Assembly (NCBI GenBank): GCA_910583775.1 | Contig: CAJTYD010000052.1 | Coordinates: 1-22,972 of the forward strand | Source of the DNA: an uncultured Muribaculaceae bacterium | Lineage (GTDB): Bacteria > Bacteroidota > Bacteroidia > Bacteroidales > Muribaculaceae | Reading direction: 5' to 3' | Length of the DNA: 22,972 nt | Shown: piece by piece, positions 13,682-22,822 of the stretch | Layout of the letters: every line of letters begins with the position of its first letter | Numbering within the stretch: the first letter of the stretch is position 1 | Translations under genes and position numbers: made by a program | The notes under the pieces: generated by a model | The model's input: only the letters and a program-made list of their open reading frames with translations | Databases searched by the model: none | Told to the model about the DNA's origin: nothing

Positions 13682-16600
13682 TTAGAGGTTTAAGGAAAGA
13701 CCGAAACTATATACACGTGCAGGTACGAGATAGTTGCTCTGGGTTGCGGAGATTCCCATCATCGGGTTCATACCTTTGCGCTTTGTGCTGATGAAGAGGT
13801 TCTCTGCAGAGAAGCTTACCGAAGCGCCGCTGACCTTGATCTTGCTCAGCAAAGATTTGGGAAGATCGTAGGATACGTTAAGATTCTTGAAGCAGAGGTA
13901 ATTTCTGCTGATCAGCCAGCGGTCGCTGCCTGCGCTCTGATAAGATGACGTGGGAGACGACTTGGCTGTTCCCCACATGCTCTTCTCTACCGATGTGCTG
14001 TAGGCTACAACAGGATTGATGTCCGTGCGGATACGGTCGGGGCTGTCGGCCGTCATGCCCTCCGGACGCTTTGTCCAGCTGTTAAGCATGTCGGGCGAAA
14101 GGGCGGCAGGAGCCGAGCCGACGCTCATAAGGGAAGCGTAGTTGCTGTCATAGATCTTACCGCCGAGTGAATATGTGAACAGAGCGGCAACCTTGAAGCC
14201 CTTGAACTTGATATTGGCGTTGAACGAACCGTAAACTTTCGGAAGAGCGTCTCCGGCCCACTGCTTTGCGGCGTAGGTGGTATTGATTACATAATACTTG
14301 CCGTTGATCTTGCGGTAATTGGACGCACCAAGCTGCGAGCAACGGCTCTTGTCGAGCTCAAGCTGACCTGCTTCATTGTATTTGTAAGTACCGCCGATAA
14401 TCTCGTCGCCATCCTTGATATAATATGTCTCAAGGTCGGGAGTATAGAGAGAATAACCGTCCATCATGTCGACACCTTCATAATGATAGTAGCAGACATC
14501 GTAGCGGCTGTGGCCTTCCTGGATACGGTAGATGCCGCTGTAGTATCCGGTAGTCGTTCCGAGGGTCTGTTTTCCGTTACTGTTGTAAGCAGGGGTTTTC
14601 TTGTACCAGTCGGGAAGTTTTGTAACCTTGTTCTCGTTAAACGAAAGGTTTGCTCCGACATTGATCTTCCAGTCTTTGTTCTTGAAGATGTCCACGTCGG
14701 TAGCGATCTCGATACCCTGGTTGCGGATGTTACCGATATTCGTTGCTATTGAAGGAGTTGTTGAACCGGTCGATGTAGAACCTACCGACGACGGAAGCGT
14801 CACGTTGAAGATAAGGTCCTTGTTCATCTTGTTGTAATATTCGATGCTGAGATGCAAGCGGTCGAACAGCCAGCCCTCAAGACCGATACCCCATGTCTCG
14901 GATGTCTCCCATTTCAGCTTGTCGGAAGGCAACTGCGTCAGCACGGATGCCATGTCGCCGGCCTGATCCTCGAGTCCGTAAAGCATCATGTATGAGTAAT
15001 AGCCGGCGCCCTGGTCGTTACCTACCTGACCCCAGTTGGCAAACAGCTTACCCTGGTTAAGCCATGAGGCGCTCTCCATGAAAGGCTCGTTGGAGAATAC
15101 CCAGTTGGCACCTACCGATCCGAAGTTACCCCAGCGGGTCTTTCTTGCGAAGCGGCTCGAACCGTCACGGCGGAAGCTTGCCTCAACGTTATATCTGTCG
15201 GCGTAGTTATACTGGACGCGGGCAAGATAGGATTCCGTCCTGTAAGAGCCCATATAACCTGCGATATCCTGCATAAGAGCAAAGTTGCTGAGAGCCGGCA
15301 GACTTGCGATTCCCTGGTTTGCTTTCTTCGTATAGGTATAGTCGTAGCGGTATGCATAGTTCTCATGAGCCAAAAGGGCGTTGATATGATGACGGTCGCC
15401 GTAGGTCATGTTCCAATGCAACTGCTGCATGAAAGTATAGTTCTTATAGGTATACATTGTCTTGGAAAGCGAACCATTGATTGACACGGCATCTCCTATA
15501 ACAGCAGATGTGTAATTGTTGTAATCCGTGTTACGGGTGTTTAGGTTACCCTGAATCTTGACAGTAAATCCGTAAGGCAGTATAAAGTCGGCGTATGCCG
15601 TTCCGTTCATCGTATTACGGATGTTCTGACGTGTATTCAGCTCTGACTCCCATATCACATTGCGGTTAAGGTTCTGGTTACGCACTTTGTATTCGAAACC
15701 GTCTATATCTTGGTAACCTGAAGCATATTGCTTCTGGCCGTCGATGAGGACATATTCTCCGGTGTAATAGTCATGCTCGTGAACCGGATAGATCGGACTC
15801 ATGTAGCGGCAGAAATAGAAGGCATTGTTGTATGACGAGCTTCCGTCGCCGACACCGTTCATCGTTCCATGAATCTTCTGATGGGTAACAGTCACGTTCA
15901 AACCGCTCTTCAGCCATGACAGAGGCTGGATGTTGACGTTAGCGCGGCCTGTGATACGCTCGAAGTCGTTGTCTCTCATATAACCGTCCTCCTTGAGGTA
16001 GCTCATCGAGAACATATAGTCGCTCTTGGAGGTGGCGCCCATCGCGTTGAGGGTATATTCGCCACGGTAACCGTTGCGTGTGGCCTGCTTCCACCAGTCG
16101 AGGTCCTCACCGATAGTTCCGAGGAATTCAGCGGATCTGTCGAATACTCCGGCGGCACTGTATATGTCGGGAGTGGTGAATAGCTTATCATCATCGACAT
16201 TGAAGGGATTGGAATATGTCCAGTTTGAGATGATTCTGTCTTTCACATAGTTGTGGGCAGTGGTCATGTTGGCCTCGCTGGTACGGTCATATTTCTGGCC
16301 GATCACACGGTTGTTGAGCATCAACTGATAGTTGACATCCATCCAGTCATGCGCTCCAAGACGGTCATACTCGGCGATTCCGCGCTCATACCATCCCTGG
16401 TTCATTCTGAAATTGATCTGGATCTTCTCGTTAGTCTTTGCCTTTTTTGTAGTGATAAGGATCACACCGTTTGATGCGCGGTTACCGTAAAGTGCTGTCG
16501 AAGCGGCATCCTTAAGTACCGACATGCTCTCGATGTCATCGGGGTTAAGGTCGGAGATGTTTCCTCCGAAAGGAACGCCGTCGATCACATAGAGAGGAGA

Positions 16601-17125
16601 GGTCGAGCCGTTCACAGTACCGATACCTCGGATAAGGATTGTAGGCGATTCTCCCGGAGAACCATAGTTGCCGGAAACGGTAATACCGCTTGTGGTTCCC
16701 TCGAGGGCTGATGTCACGCTTGATACGGGACGCTGCTTGATCTCATCGGCCTTGACCTGCGACACAGAACCGGTGATAGATGATTTCTTCTGCTGGCCGT
16801 ATGCAATAACCACCAGGTCATCAAGATTTTCCGATGTTGAAATAAGCTTAACCTCCATGTTGTTGGTCAGCACCAATGTGCGGGGAGTATATCCCACATA
16901 ACTGAAAGTAGCTTTCTTTACTTTGTCGGGGACCCTCAAAGAAAACCTGCCATCGGCGTCGGTAGCCACTCCCTGTCCTCCACCGACAGGCATAACAGTG
17001 ACTCCGACAAGAGGTTCATTGGTTTCTCCGTCCACTACTGTTCCATTGACGACGCGTGTCTGGGCACTTGCCGATGCCCAGGAACATAGCAAAATCGTCA
17101 TAAACAAGAAAATCAATTTTCTCAT
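13682..17125 (-). CDS. SusC/RagA-family TonB-dependent outer-membrane transporter (pair 1)
   Basis: 1147 residues from the ATG at 17125, which opens at the signal peptide (MRKLIFLFMTILLCSWASA). The longer frame to 17176 would extend past the promoter's start point. Order: a carboxypeptidase-regulatory-like beta domain (about 23-105, NGTVVDGETNEPLVGVTV), a TonB-box-like stretch LDDLVVIAYG, a plug domain with ILIRGIGTVNG and PLYVIDGVPFGG, the SusC signature SVLKDAASTALYGNRASNG, and a 22-strand barrel domain to the C-terminus. There is no STN signalling domain, so it is not wired to an anti-sigma factor by the usual route. It forms the channel beneath SusD-1 and is driven by TonB-ExbBD. It is a paralogue of the transporter at 19216-22491. 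Confidence 0.96.
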   Translation of the reverse strand: MRKLIFLFMTILLCSWASASAQTRVVNGTVVDGETNEPLVGVTVMPVGGGQGVATDADGRFSLRVPDKVKKATFSYVGYTPRTLVLTNNMEVKLISTSENLDDLVVIAYGQQKKSSITGSVSQVKADEIKQRPVSSVTSALEGTTSGITVSGNYGSPGESPTILIRGIGTVNGSTSPLYVIDGVPFGGNISDLNPDDIESMSVLKDAASTALYGNRASNGVILITTKKAKTNEKIQINFRMNQGWYERGIAEYDRLGAHDWMDVNYQLMLNNRVIGQKYDRTSEANMTTAHNYVKDRIISNWTYSNPFNVDDDKLFTTPDIYSAAGVFDRSAEFLGTIGEDLDWWKQATRNGYRGEYTLNAMGATSKSDYMFSMSYLKEDGYMRDNDFERITGRANVNIQPLSWLKSGLNVTVTHQKIHGTMNGVGDGSSSYNNAFYFCRYMSPIYPVHEHDYYTGEYVLIDGQKQYASGYQDIDGFEYKVRNQNLNRNVIWESELNTRQNIRNTMNGTAYADFILPYGFTVKIQGNLNTRNTDYNNYTSAVIGDAVSINGSLSKTMYTYKNYTFMQQLHWNMTYGDRHHINALLAHENYAYRYDYTYTKKANQGIASLPALSNFALMQDIAGYMGSYRTESYLARVQYNYADRYNVEASFRRDGSSRFARKTRWGNFGSVGANWVFSNEPFMESASWLNQGKLFANWGQVGNDQGAGYYSYMMLYGLEDQAGDMASVLTQLPSDKLKWETSETWGIGLEGWLFDRLHLSIEYYNKMNKDLIFNVTLPSSVGSTSTGSTTPSIATNIGNIRNQGIEIATDVDIFKNKDWKINVGANLSFNENKVTKLPDWYKKTPAYNSNGKQTLGTTTGYYSGIYRIQEGHSRYDVCYYHYEGVDMMDGYSLYTPDLETYYIKDGDEIIGGTYKYNEAGQLELDKSRCSQLGASNYRKINGKYYVINTTYAAKQWAGDALPKVYGSFNANIKFKGFKVAALFTYSLGGKIYDSNYASLMSVGSAPAALSPDMLNSWTKRPEGMTADSPDRIRTDINPVVAYSTSVEKSMWGTAKSSPTSSYQSAGSDRWLISRNYLCFKNLNVSYDLPKSLLSKIKVSGASVSFSAENLFISTKRKGMNPMMGISATQSNYLVPARVYSFGLSLNL

Positions 17126-17186
17126 GTCCGAAATAATTATGGTGAATAAATACAGGGCAAATCCATGCCCCTTCAATAACTATCCG

Positions 17187-17229
17187 CAAATATATTCAAT
17201 AAAATTTAATATTTCTTAACTACCCCCCC
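17187..17229 (-). promoter_or_regulatory. susC-1 promoter with G-box element
   Basis: On the minus strand seven G followed by TAGTTAA (17229-17216), 21 bases, then TATATTTG (17194-17187), a match to the -7 consensus. The TTAA of the box sits where a -33 element would be. The same arrangement with the same 21-base spacing lies before susC-2. The predicted leader is about 55 bases. Confidence 0.65.
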
Positions 17230-17314
17230 GTAATTTAACACAATTTAACTCATAAGCCATCAAAAACATTTAACGAACTATAATTCCTGAATAAGAATTC
17301 ATCACATAATGACA

Positions 17315-17349
17315 TAAAAAAAGGATGCGACCCAAAAAGAGTCGCATCC
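17315..17349 (-). terminator. intrinsic terminator of the susC-2/susD-2 operon
   Basis: A perfect 9-base stem GGATGCGAC (17323-17331) and GTCGCATCC (17341-17349) around a 9-base loop. On the minus strand it is followed by seven T. It lies about 100 bases past the susD-2 stop. Confidence 0.9.
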
Positions 17350-17414
17350 CATTTATAGAAACCATACAGTTTCCCTAACTCATCCTTGAAGCTATGTAAT
17401 TAGATTCACCATTA

Positions 17415-17436
17415 AGAAACTGTTTAAATTTCTTTC
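17415..17436. repeat. second site of the AGAAACTGTTTAAAT repeat word
   Basis: AGAAACTGTTTAAATTTCTT and its extension match 11495-11516 at 20 of 22 positions. It lies 12 bases past the susD-2 stop codon in the direction of transcription. Confidence 0.6.
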
Positions 17437-17447
17437 GAAAAACTTAT

Positions 17448-19190
17448 TTATTTGTTTCCACCCGGCAGGATGTTGGGGTCGGCGAGCTTGTTGTAATTAA
17501 ACTCGCCTTCAGGTACGATGAAACGCCATCCATAGAAGTCGTCCGGGCCGAATGTCTGGCAGAATCCCTCGCCTCGGTTTCCGGAAGATGGATCATTGGC
17601 CTTCCAACCGACACGCTTCATGCCGACATGCCAGCGTTTGAGGTCAAACCAGTTGAAGCCTTCGCCCCAAAGTTCAAATCCGCGATAGTCCATTATTTTC
17701 TGAAGAAGTGCGTCGCCAGACTCTGTGCAAGTAAAATTGGGATCACGTTTGTCTTTATTCAATTCGATGAGAATCTCGCGGGCGCGCGCCTCATTGCCGT
17801 TTCTGAATGCTGCCTCGGCCTCGTTATAAGCCATTTCGGAAGCTCTCATGAAGCAGGGCTGGTTCATACCGTAGATCTGGTTGCCCCAGAACTTCCACTG
17901 GATTCCGAACAATACCTCCGTCTTGGAACTCTGATAGGGAGCTACCGTTCCACTCAGGAAATTGTTGATAGGCTTGAGGCGTTCAAACTCTTGCTTACCA
18001 TATTCAATCACCATTTTCTGCAGCTTTGAGTTTTTATTGTTAAGCTGAATCCTGAATCCGTTGGTAAATACTTTGTCGGGATCCCAGAAATCAGCGGCCT
18101 TAACTCCATGCTTGTCGGCAAGAGCCTTGTTAAGCGTAAGGAATTCCGGAGTAAGATACAGCTTCTTTCTGATGTCGGTAATAGGGAATCTGCGATAGAA
18201 ATCATAGTCGATGGCAGCGACGGTATATCCCCAGCTTGCCTGATAACGGCCATTGCATCCCCACCAGTTTCCATCTGCATAATAATAGATGGCTGTTGCG
18301 GGAGCTTCGTAATAGGAAGCCCACATATACTCGTCGTTGGCTGTGACAAAACCTGAAAGATACTGGGCAGCGCTCATGATGGGATAACCCTCGCGAGCTT
18401 CTTTAGCCATTTTCTCAGCAAGTACATAGTCATGTTTAAGCATAGCCACACGGGAATATATACCTTTGGCAACATGAATGTCAGGCTCCCAGATAAAATC
18501 TCTTTCCCAATTGCAGCTTTCGAAAAGAGCTATCGCCGAGTCAAGATCACTGTATATCAGATTCAAGACCTCATTCATTGTGCTGAAGTTCTTCTCTTCT
18601 ACAGAACTTGACTCCCGCAGCACGATACAGTAAACATTGCCGTTATCGGCATTTTCCCAATTTGGAGCATACACCTGAAGGAGACGAGTGTAAGCATGCG
18701 CGCGGATAGTCAAGGCAACAGCCTTGATGAAGTCGCGCTCTCCATCGAACGGGTCAAGATTATCGATATTCTCGATGATCATATTGGCCCAGTTGATAAG
18801 GTTGTATGCGTACGACCACATAAGAGATGGGCCCCAGCCTTTGGCACGGTTCACCTGATTCCAGCTGATGTATGTATCACTGGTGCTATGGCCGCAATAC
18901 AGGTCATATAAGCAGTTTCCACCGAATACTTCTCCGTAGAATTTGCTCATGGCAGCTTCTCCGTTATTGTCTTTTTTGATGGCATTGCTGCTTATCTGTC
19001 GGTACATACCCTGACAAAGGCCGGTCTTGGCGGCACGGGCTCCCTCTATCGATCCGGCGATATCGGCGGCACTTGTCGATGTTATCGGCTTAAGGTCAAG
19101 ATAGTCATGGCCGCAAGAGGAGAGTCCCGAGACAGCCAACGCTCCTATCATAAGAGACGCCAGACCTTTGAAAAATATATTTTTCTTCAT
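17448..19190 (-). CDS. SusD/RagB-family nutrient-binding lipoprotein (pair 2)
   Basis: A 580-residue surface lipoprotein. The signal peptide ends in the lipobox LSSC (Cys26), followed by GHDYLDLKPI. The helical core has the usual ALTIRAHAYTRLLQVYA segment (about residues 160-175) and the C-terminal signature GEGFNWFDLKRWHVG starting at 509. It starts 25 bases after the susC-2 stop and ends at a terminator, so it closes a two-gene operon. It is clearly homologous to SusD-1 but divergent in sequence, so the two pairs probably bind different ligands. Confidence 0.95.
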   Translation of the reverse strand: MKKNIFFKGLASLMIGALAVSGLSSCGHDYLDLKPITSTSAADIAGSIEGARAAKTGLCQGMYRQISSNAIKKDNNGEAAMSKFYGEVFGGNCLYDLYCGHSTSDTYISWNQVNRAKGWGPSLMWSYAYNLINWANMIIENIDNLDPFDGERDFIKAVALTIRAHAYTRLLQVYAPNWENADNGNVYCIVLRESSSVEEKNFSTMNEVLNLIYSDLDSAIALFESCNWERDFIWEPDIHVAKGIYSRVAMLKHDYVLAEKMAKEAREGYPIMSAAQYLSGFVTANDEYMWASYYEAPATAIYYYADGNWWGCNGRYQASWGYTVAAIDYDFYRRFPITDIRKKLYLTPEFLTLNKALADKHGVKAADFWDPDKVFTNGFRIQLNNKNSKLQKMVIEYGKQEFERLKPINNFLSGTVAPYQSSKTEVLFGIQWKFWGNQIYGMNQPCFMRASEMAYNEAEAAFRNGNEARAREILIELNKDKRDPNFTCTESGDALLQKIMDYRGFELWGEGFNWFDLKRWHVGMKRVGWKANDPSSGNRGEGFCQTFGPDDFYGWRFIVPEGEFNYNKLADPNILPGGNK

Positions 19191-19215
19191 TTGTGTATTC
19201 TTAATATAATTTAAA

Positions 19216-22200
19216 TTAGAAACGTGCTGTCAAATTGAAGGTGATGGTTCGAGACGGCACATAGTAACTTCCCTGACCTCCGGAATAATTATAGTTGGGC
19301 ACGATACCGTTGCGGGCCGCAACAGTGAAAAGATTCTCAATGAGCATGCTCACGTTGAGACCCTGGAATCTTATTGCGTTCACCCATTTTCTGGGGAAGT
19401 CATAGCCAAGCGTAAGGCTCTTCATCTGCAGATAGCTCGAGCTGATAAGCCAGCGTGAAGAGGTTCCGTTGTCGTGTGTTGAATAATATCCGTTAACCTG
19501 AGGATTGATATCCTTGTTGATTCGGCTGGAAGGATCGTTCATGTCGAGATTGGCCGGGGCTGCCGTCCATGAATTGAAGATATCCTTATGATAACTGGTT
19601 GTCTTTGAATCACCGCTACTCATCAGAGATGCATACTGGCTGTCATAAGTCTTTCCGCCAAGACTGTATGTAAAGAGCAGGCCAAGACTTATTCCTTTCC
19701 ATTTGAGATTGGTTCCGAATGACCCGAACACAGTCGGCAACGAAGTGCCCTGTAACTGACGAGATGCGTATGTGCTTTCAGTGGTATAATAACGATCGCC
19801 TATTTTCACGAGACGTCCGTTTTCATCAGCGGCCTTAAGGTTATCATCCCACATCTGCTGATTGAATTCATAAAGTCCGGTCTCTTCGTTTATTTTCTCA
19901 AAGGTGTGGCTGTCAGGATTTATCTCATAAAGGGAGCGGCCTGTTGCCATATCGACACCGGCCCATGTATACATATAATGCTCGTAACGAGACTTTCCTT
20001 CAAGGAGAGCTGTCGTGGTATACCACTGGTTGCCGGTTGCCGGAAGCTTGACAAGCTTATTCTTGATGAAAGATGCGTCAATGCTGGCACTCCACTTGAA
20101 ATCCTTGGTGCGGATGATGTCGCCATTGAAACCGATTTCCCAGCCCACATTCTGCATCGTACCGATATTCTGAAGAATTGACCAGTTCGAACCGCTCCAG
20201 GAGCCGCCGGCTGATGTCGGCATCGTCACATTATAAAGGAGGTCGGCGTTTCTCTTAACAAAGAAACCTAATGTGAAATTAAGGCGGTTATTGAACAGAG
20301 CACCCTCAAAAGCAAGGTCAAGAGTGCTTACACTCTCCCATTTAGCCTCATCGTTACCGAGCTGTGAAGGATACATCACAAGCTGACCGTCGACACGCGC
20401 CGAACGCTGGGCATAAAGCGACCAATACTCATACGAACCGGCGGCTGCATCAGAACCGGCTGTTCCGTATGAGGCACGGAATTTCAGATAATTGAGCCAG
20501 TCCACATTGCTGAGGAATTTCTCCTTGCTAAGGATCCAGCTCGCACCGAGCGACCAGAATGTACCCCATCTTGCCTTGCGGGAGAAACGGGAGGTTCCGT
20601 CCCTGCGTATGGATGCCTCTGCAAAATATTTCTGATCAAAATTATAACGGCCACGGGCAAGATAAGATTCAGTGCGACGCTGGGTGTGGGATGCTCCGTA
20701 ACCTTCGTTATCCGTGAAGTTTGTCAATTCGCGCGCACCGTCCCAGAATACCATTCCCTGGGCCTTCTGATAGTTGTATTTATAATCATACTGATAGTTC
20801 TCATGGCTCATAAGCACATCCACATGATGGATGCCGTAATCATGGTCCCACGTAAGGGCTTGCTGGAAATTATGGGTCGCCATGGTATAGTCATATACCG
20901 ACAGACGACCTGTATCCCTTGCGGATCCGATATAAGGGCTGTCGAACTCAACATCCGATGATTTATAACGCATCATGTCGCCTCTGAAAGTAAGCTCGAA
21001 GCCGTAAGGGATAACGGCCGTTCCGTAGATAGAGGCATTTGCTGAAAGACGAGTGTTCTTAGAGTCTTCGGCACGCATAAGGTAACCGATGTTGCTTTCA
21101 TAAACAGTGAATCCGGAGGTCTGATTCCATACCGGAGCGCCGTCAGGCTGACGAAGAATAGCTCCCGTCGCCACATCATGATCGTAGTAAGGCAATACCG
21201 GGGCGCGATATGTATACTGGAACGGGTTGGTTGTGGCACTAAGATTTGAAGAATCAGACTTGCTGTCGTCTGAGGTCTTCCATGAAACGCTTGCATTGAC
21301 TCCGAATTTCAAATAACTTAGAGGCTGGGCATTGAAATTAAAGCGAGAAGTGAAGCGTTCGTAATCAGTATTTACCAGATAACCCTGAGATTTGAGATAG
21401 CCTACAGAAGCATAGATGTTATATTTGTCGGATGCTCCGGCTGCACTCAGGTTGTATTCCTGACGATAACCCGTCTGCGAGATTACATCCCACCAGTTGA
21501 GATCGTCATATCCTGAAAGAGGATTCATCACGACCTTCCCTTCACTGTTGAAAATCTGGCTTGACGGGACATCGCCGTAGATATTCCAGGCCTGGTTGTT
21601 GTCGTAAAAGTTGTTGATCTGATTTGTAAGAATCTCCGGATACGTCAAAGTCTGCCCCGGGATTGAGAACTGTCCGTTTGTCTGCGACAAAAGCTTCGTC
21701 TCCATCCATTCATTAGAGTCTGTGGTGTCGTAGAAAGGAAGACCGCGCTCGTAAAGACCCTGACTGACCTTAAGAGTCACGTCGATCTTTCCAACCTTCT
21801 TTGCTTTGCGGGTGGTAATGAGAATGACACCGTTGGCTCCCTTGGAACCATAAAGAGCGCAAGAAGCGGCATCCTTGAGCACAGACATCGACTCAACGTC
21901 ATCTGGATTGATATCCGAGATCGAACCGTTGTAGATTGATCCATCGACAACATAGATAGGGGCATTTGTTCCGTTTACCGTATTAATACCGCGGATAAGA
22001 ATCGAAGGTGCTCCTCCTGGACCAGCCATGGTGCTCGATGATACGCGCACGCCGGGGGCGTTTCCCTCAAGAGCCGTGGTTACGTTTGTAACAGGTCGGC
22101 TCTCAATGTCGTCAGACTTTACTACAGCTACCGAACCGGTTAGCGATTCCTTGGTGGCCGTACCGTATGCCACTACGACGACATCACTCAGGTCAGTTGA

Positions 22201-22491
22201 GCTGGAGGCCAGATAGACCTTCATGTCGTTCTTGAGTGCGACGGTCTGCGATGTGTAGCCCACATAACTGAAACTGGCTGTCTTTACTTTGGCGGGCACT
22301 GTCAAAGTAAATTTACCGTCGGCATCTGTCGCAACACCCTGTCCTCCTCCGACAGGCATTACTGTGGCGCCGACAAGAGGCTCGTTGTTCCCGGCATCGA
22401 GAACAACGCCATGGATGGTTCTGGTTTGAGCGTTCGCTGAAAATAAAACGCCGGAAACCATCATCATCACGATGATAATTAAGTTCCTCAT
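19216..22491 (-). CDS. SusC/RagA-family TonB-dependent outer-membrane transporter (pair 2)
   Basis: 1091 residues, beginning with a signal peptide (MRNLIIIVMMMVSGVLFSA). Order: a carboxypeptidase-regulatory-like domain (about 22-105), a TonB-box-like SDVVVVAYG, a plug with ILIRGINTVNG and PIYVVDGSIYNG, the SusC signature SVLKDAASCALYGSKGANG, and the barrel, ending ITFNLTARF with a C-terminal aromatic residue as is typical of outer-membrane barrels. The N-terminal domain is almost the same as in SusC-1: both contain EPLVG, TVMPVGGGQGVATDADG and FSYVGYT. The barrels differ more. No STN domain. Its promoter has the same G-box architecture as susC-1. Confidence 0.96.
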   Translation of the reverse strand: MRNLIIIVMMMVSGVLFSANAQTRTIHGVVLDAGNNEPLVGATVMPVGGGQGVATDADGKFTLTVPAKVKTASFSYVGYTSQTVALKNDMKVYLASSSTDLSDVVVVAYGTATKESLTGSVAVVKSDDIESRPVTNVTTALEGNAPGVRVSSSTMAGPGGAPSILIRGINTVNGTNAPIYVVDGSIYNGSISDINPDDVESMSVLKDAASCALYGSKGANGVILITTRKAKKVGKIDVTLKVSQGLYERGLPFYDTTDSNEWMETKLLSQTNGQFSIPGQTLTYPEILTNQINNFYDNNQAWNIYGDVPSSQIFNSEGKVVMNPLSGYDDLNWWDVISQTGYRQEYNLSAAGASDKYNIYASVGYLKSQGYLVNTDYERFTSRFNFNAQPLSYLKFGVNASVSWKTSDDSKSDSSNLSATTNPFQYTYRAPVLPYYDHDVATGAILRQPDGAPVWNQTSGFTVYESNIGYLMRAEDSKNTRLSANASIYGTAVIPYGFELTFRGDMMRYKSSDVEFDSPYIGSARDTGRLSVYDYTMATHNFQQALTWDHDYGIHHVDVLMSHENYQYDYKYNYQKAQGMVFWDGARELTNFTDNEGYGASHTQRRTESYLARGRYNFDQKYFAEASIRRDGTSRFSRKARWGTFWSLGASWILSKEKFLSNVDWLNYLKFRASYGTAGSDAAAGSYEYWSLYAQRSARVDGQLVMYPSQLGNDEAKWESVSTLDLAFEGALFNNRLNFTLGFFVKRNADLLYNVTMPTSAGGSWSGSNWSILQNIGTMQNVGWEIGFNGDIIRTKDFKWSASIDASFIKNKLVKLPATGNQWYTTTALLEGKSRYEHYMYTWAGVDMATGRSLYEINPDSHTFEKINEETGLYEFNQQMWDDNLKAADENGRLVKIGDRYYTTESTYASRQLQGTSLPTVFGSFGTNLKWKGISLGLLFTYSLGGKTYDSQYASLMSSGDSKTTSYHKDIFNSWTAAPANLDMNDPSSRINKDINPQVNGYYSTHDNGTSSRWLISSSYLQMKSLTLGYDFPRKWVNAIRFQGLNVSMLIENLFTVAARNGIVPNYNYSGGQGSYYVPSRTITFNLTARF

Positions 22492-22595
22492 TTTGTTACT
22501 GCTTAAGTTGATATATTTATTGAAAAAGTGGATTATTTCCTCTCAATAAAAGGTATTAGATTCTTTTATGATCCAACTCTAACTTGATTCACTCG

Positions 22596-22637
22596 CAAAT
22601 ATATTCAATATATTTTAATATTTATTAACTACCCCCC
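22596..22637 (-). promoter_or_regulatory. susC-2 promoter with G-box element
   Basis: On the minus strand six G followed by TAGTTAA (22637-22625), 21 bases, then TATATTTG (22603-22596). The 21-base spacer and flanks are also similar to those before susC-1. The predicted leader is about 98 bases. Confidence 0.65.
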
Positions 22638-22693
22638 TATTTTTTAATATTCTTTAACACGAATCTAACATATTTTTCCTAAGTGTTTAAATG

Positions 22694-22741
22694 AAAAAAA
22701 GCGACACCGATATGCCAATTTAATTGGCATATCGGTGCCGC
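22694..22741 (-). terminator. strong intrinsic terminator of the right-edge gene
   Basis: A 20-base stem with one mismatch (22701-22720 against 22722-22741, core CACCGATATGCCAATT), followed on the minus strand by seven T. It would stop transcripts of the Rpn-like gene before the susC-2 promoter. Confidence 0.88.
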
Positions 22742-22822
22742 TAAGCATTCGATTATTTTATATTAAGATCTAAGTCTATCAGACATGGACTCTGAGCCGA
22801 AAGAGAAATACCAATTTAAGGA

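Larger units (their letters stand above)
17126..17447. other. intergenic region between the two SusCD units
   Basis: In minus-strand order: a copy of the AGAAACTGTTTAAAT word (17415-17436) just past the susD-2 stop, the terminator (17315-17349), the susC-1 promoter with its G-box (17187-17229), and a leader of about 55 bases. There is no gene. Confidence 0.8.
22492..22822. other. intergenic region upstream of susC-2
   Basis: Holds the susC-2 leader (about 98 bases), its promoter with G-box (22596-22637) and the strong terminator of the gene entering from the right (22694-22741). Nothing recognisable was seen at 22742-22822. Confidence 0.75.

Noticed and set aside
12005..22491. ECF sigma/anti-sigma trans-envelope signalling with the SusC proteins
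   Set aside because: Neither SusC has an STN domain and no FecR-like anti-sigma gene is present, so the classic surface-signalling circuit is not supported.
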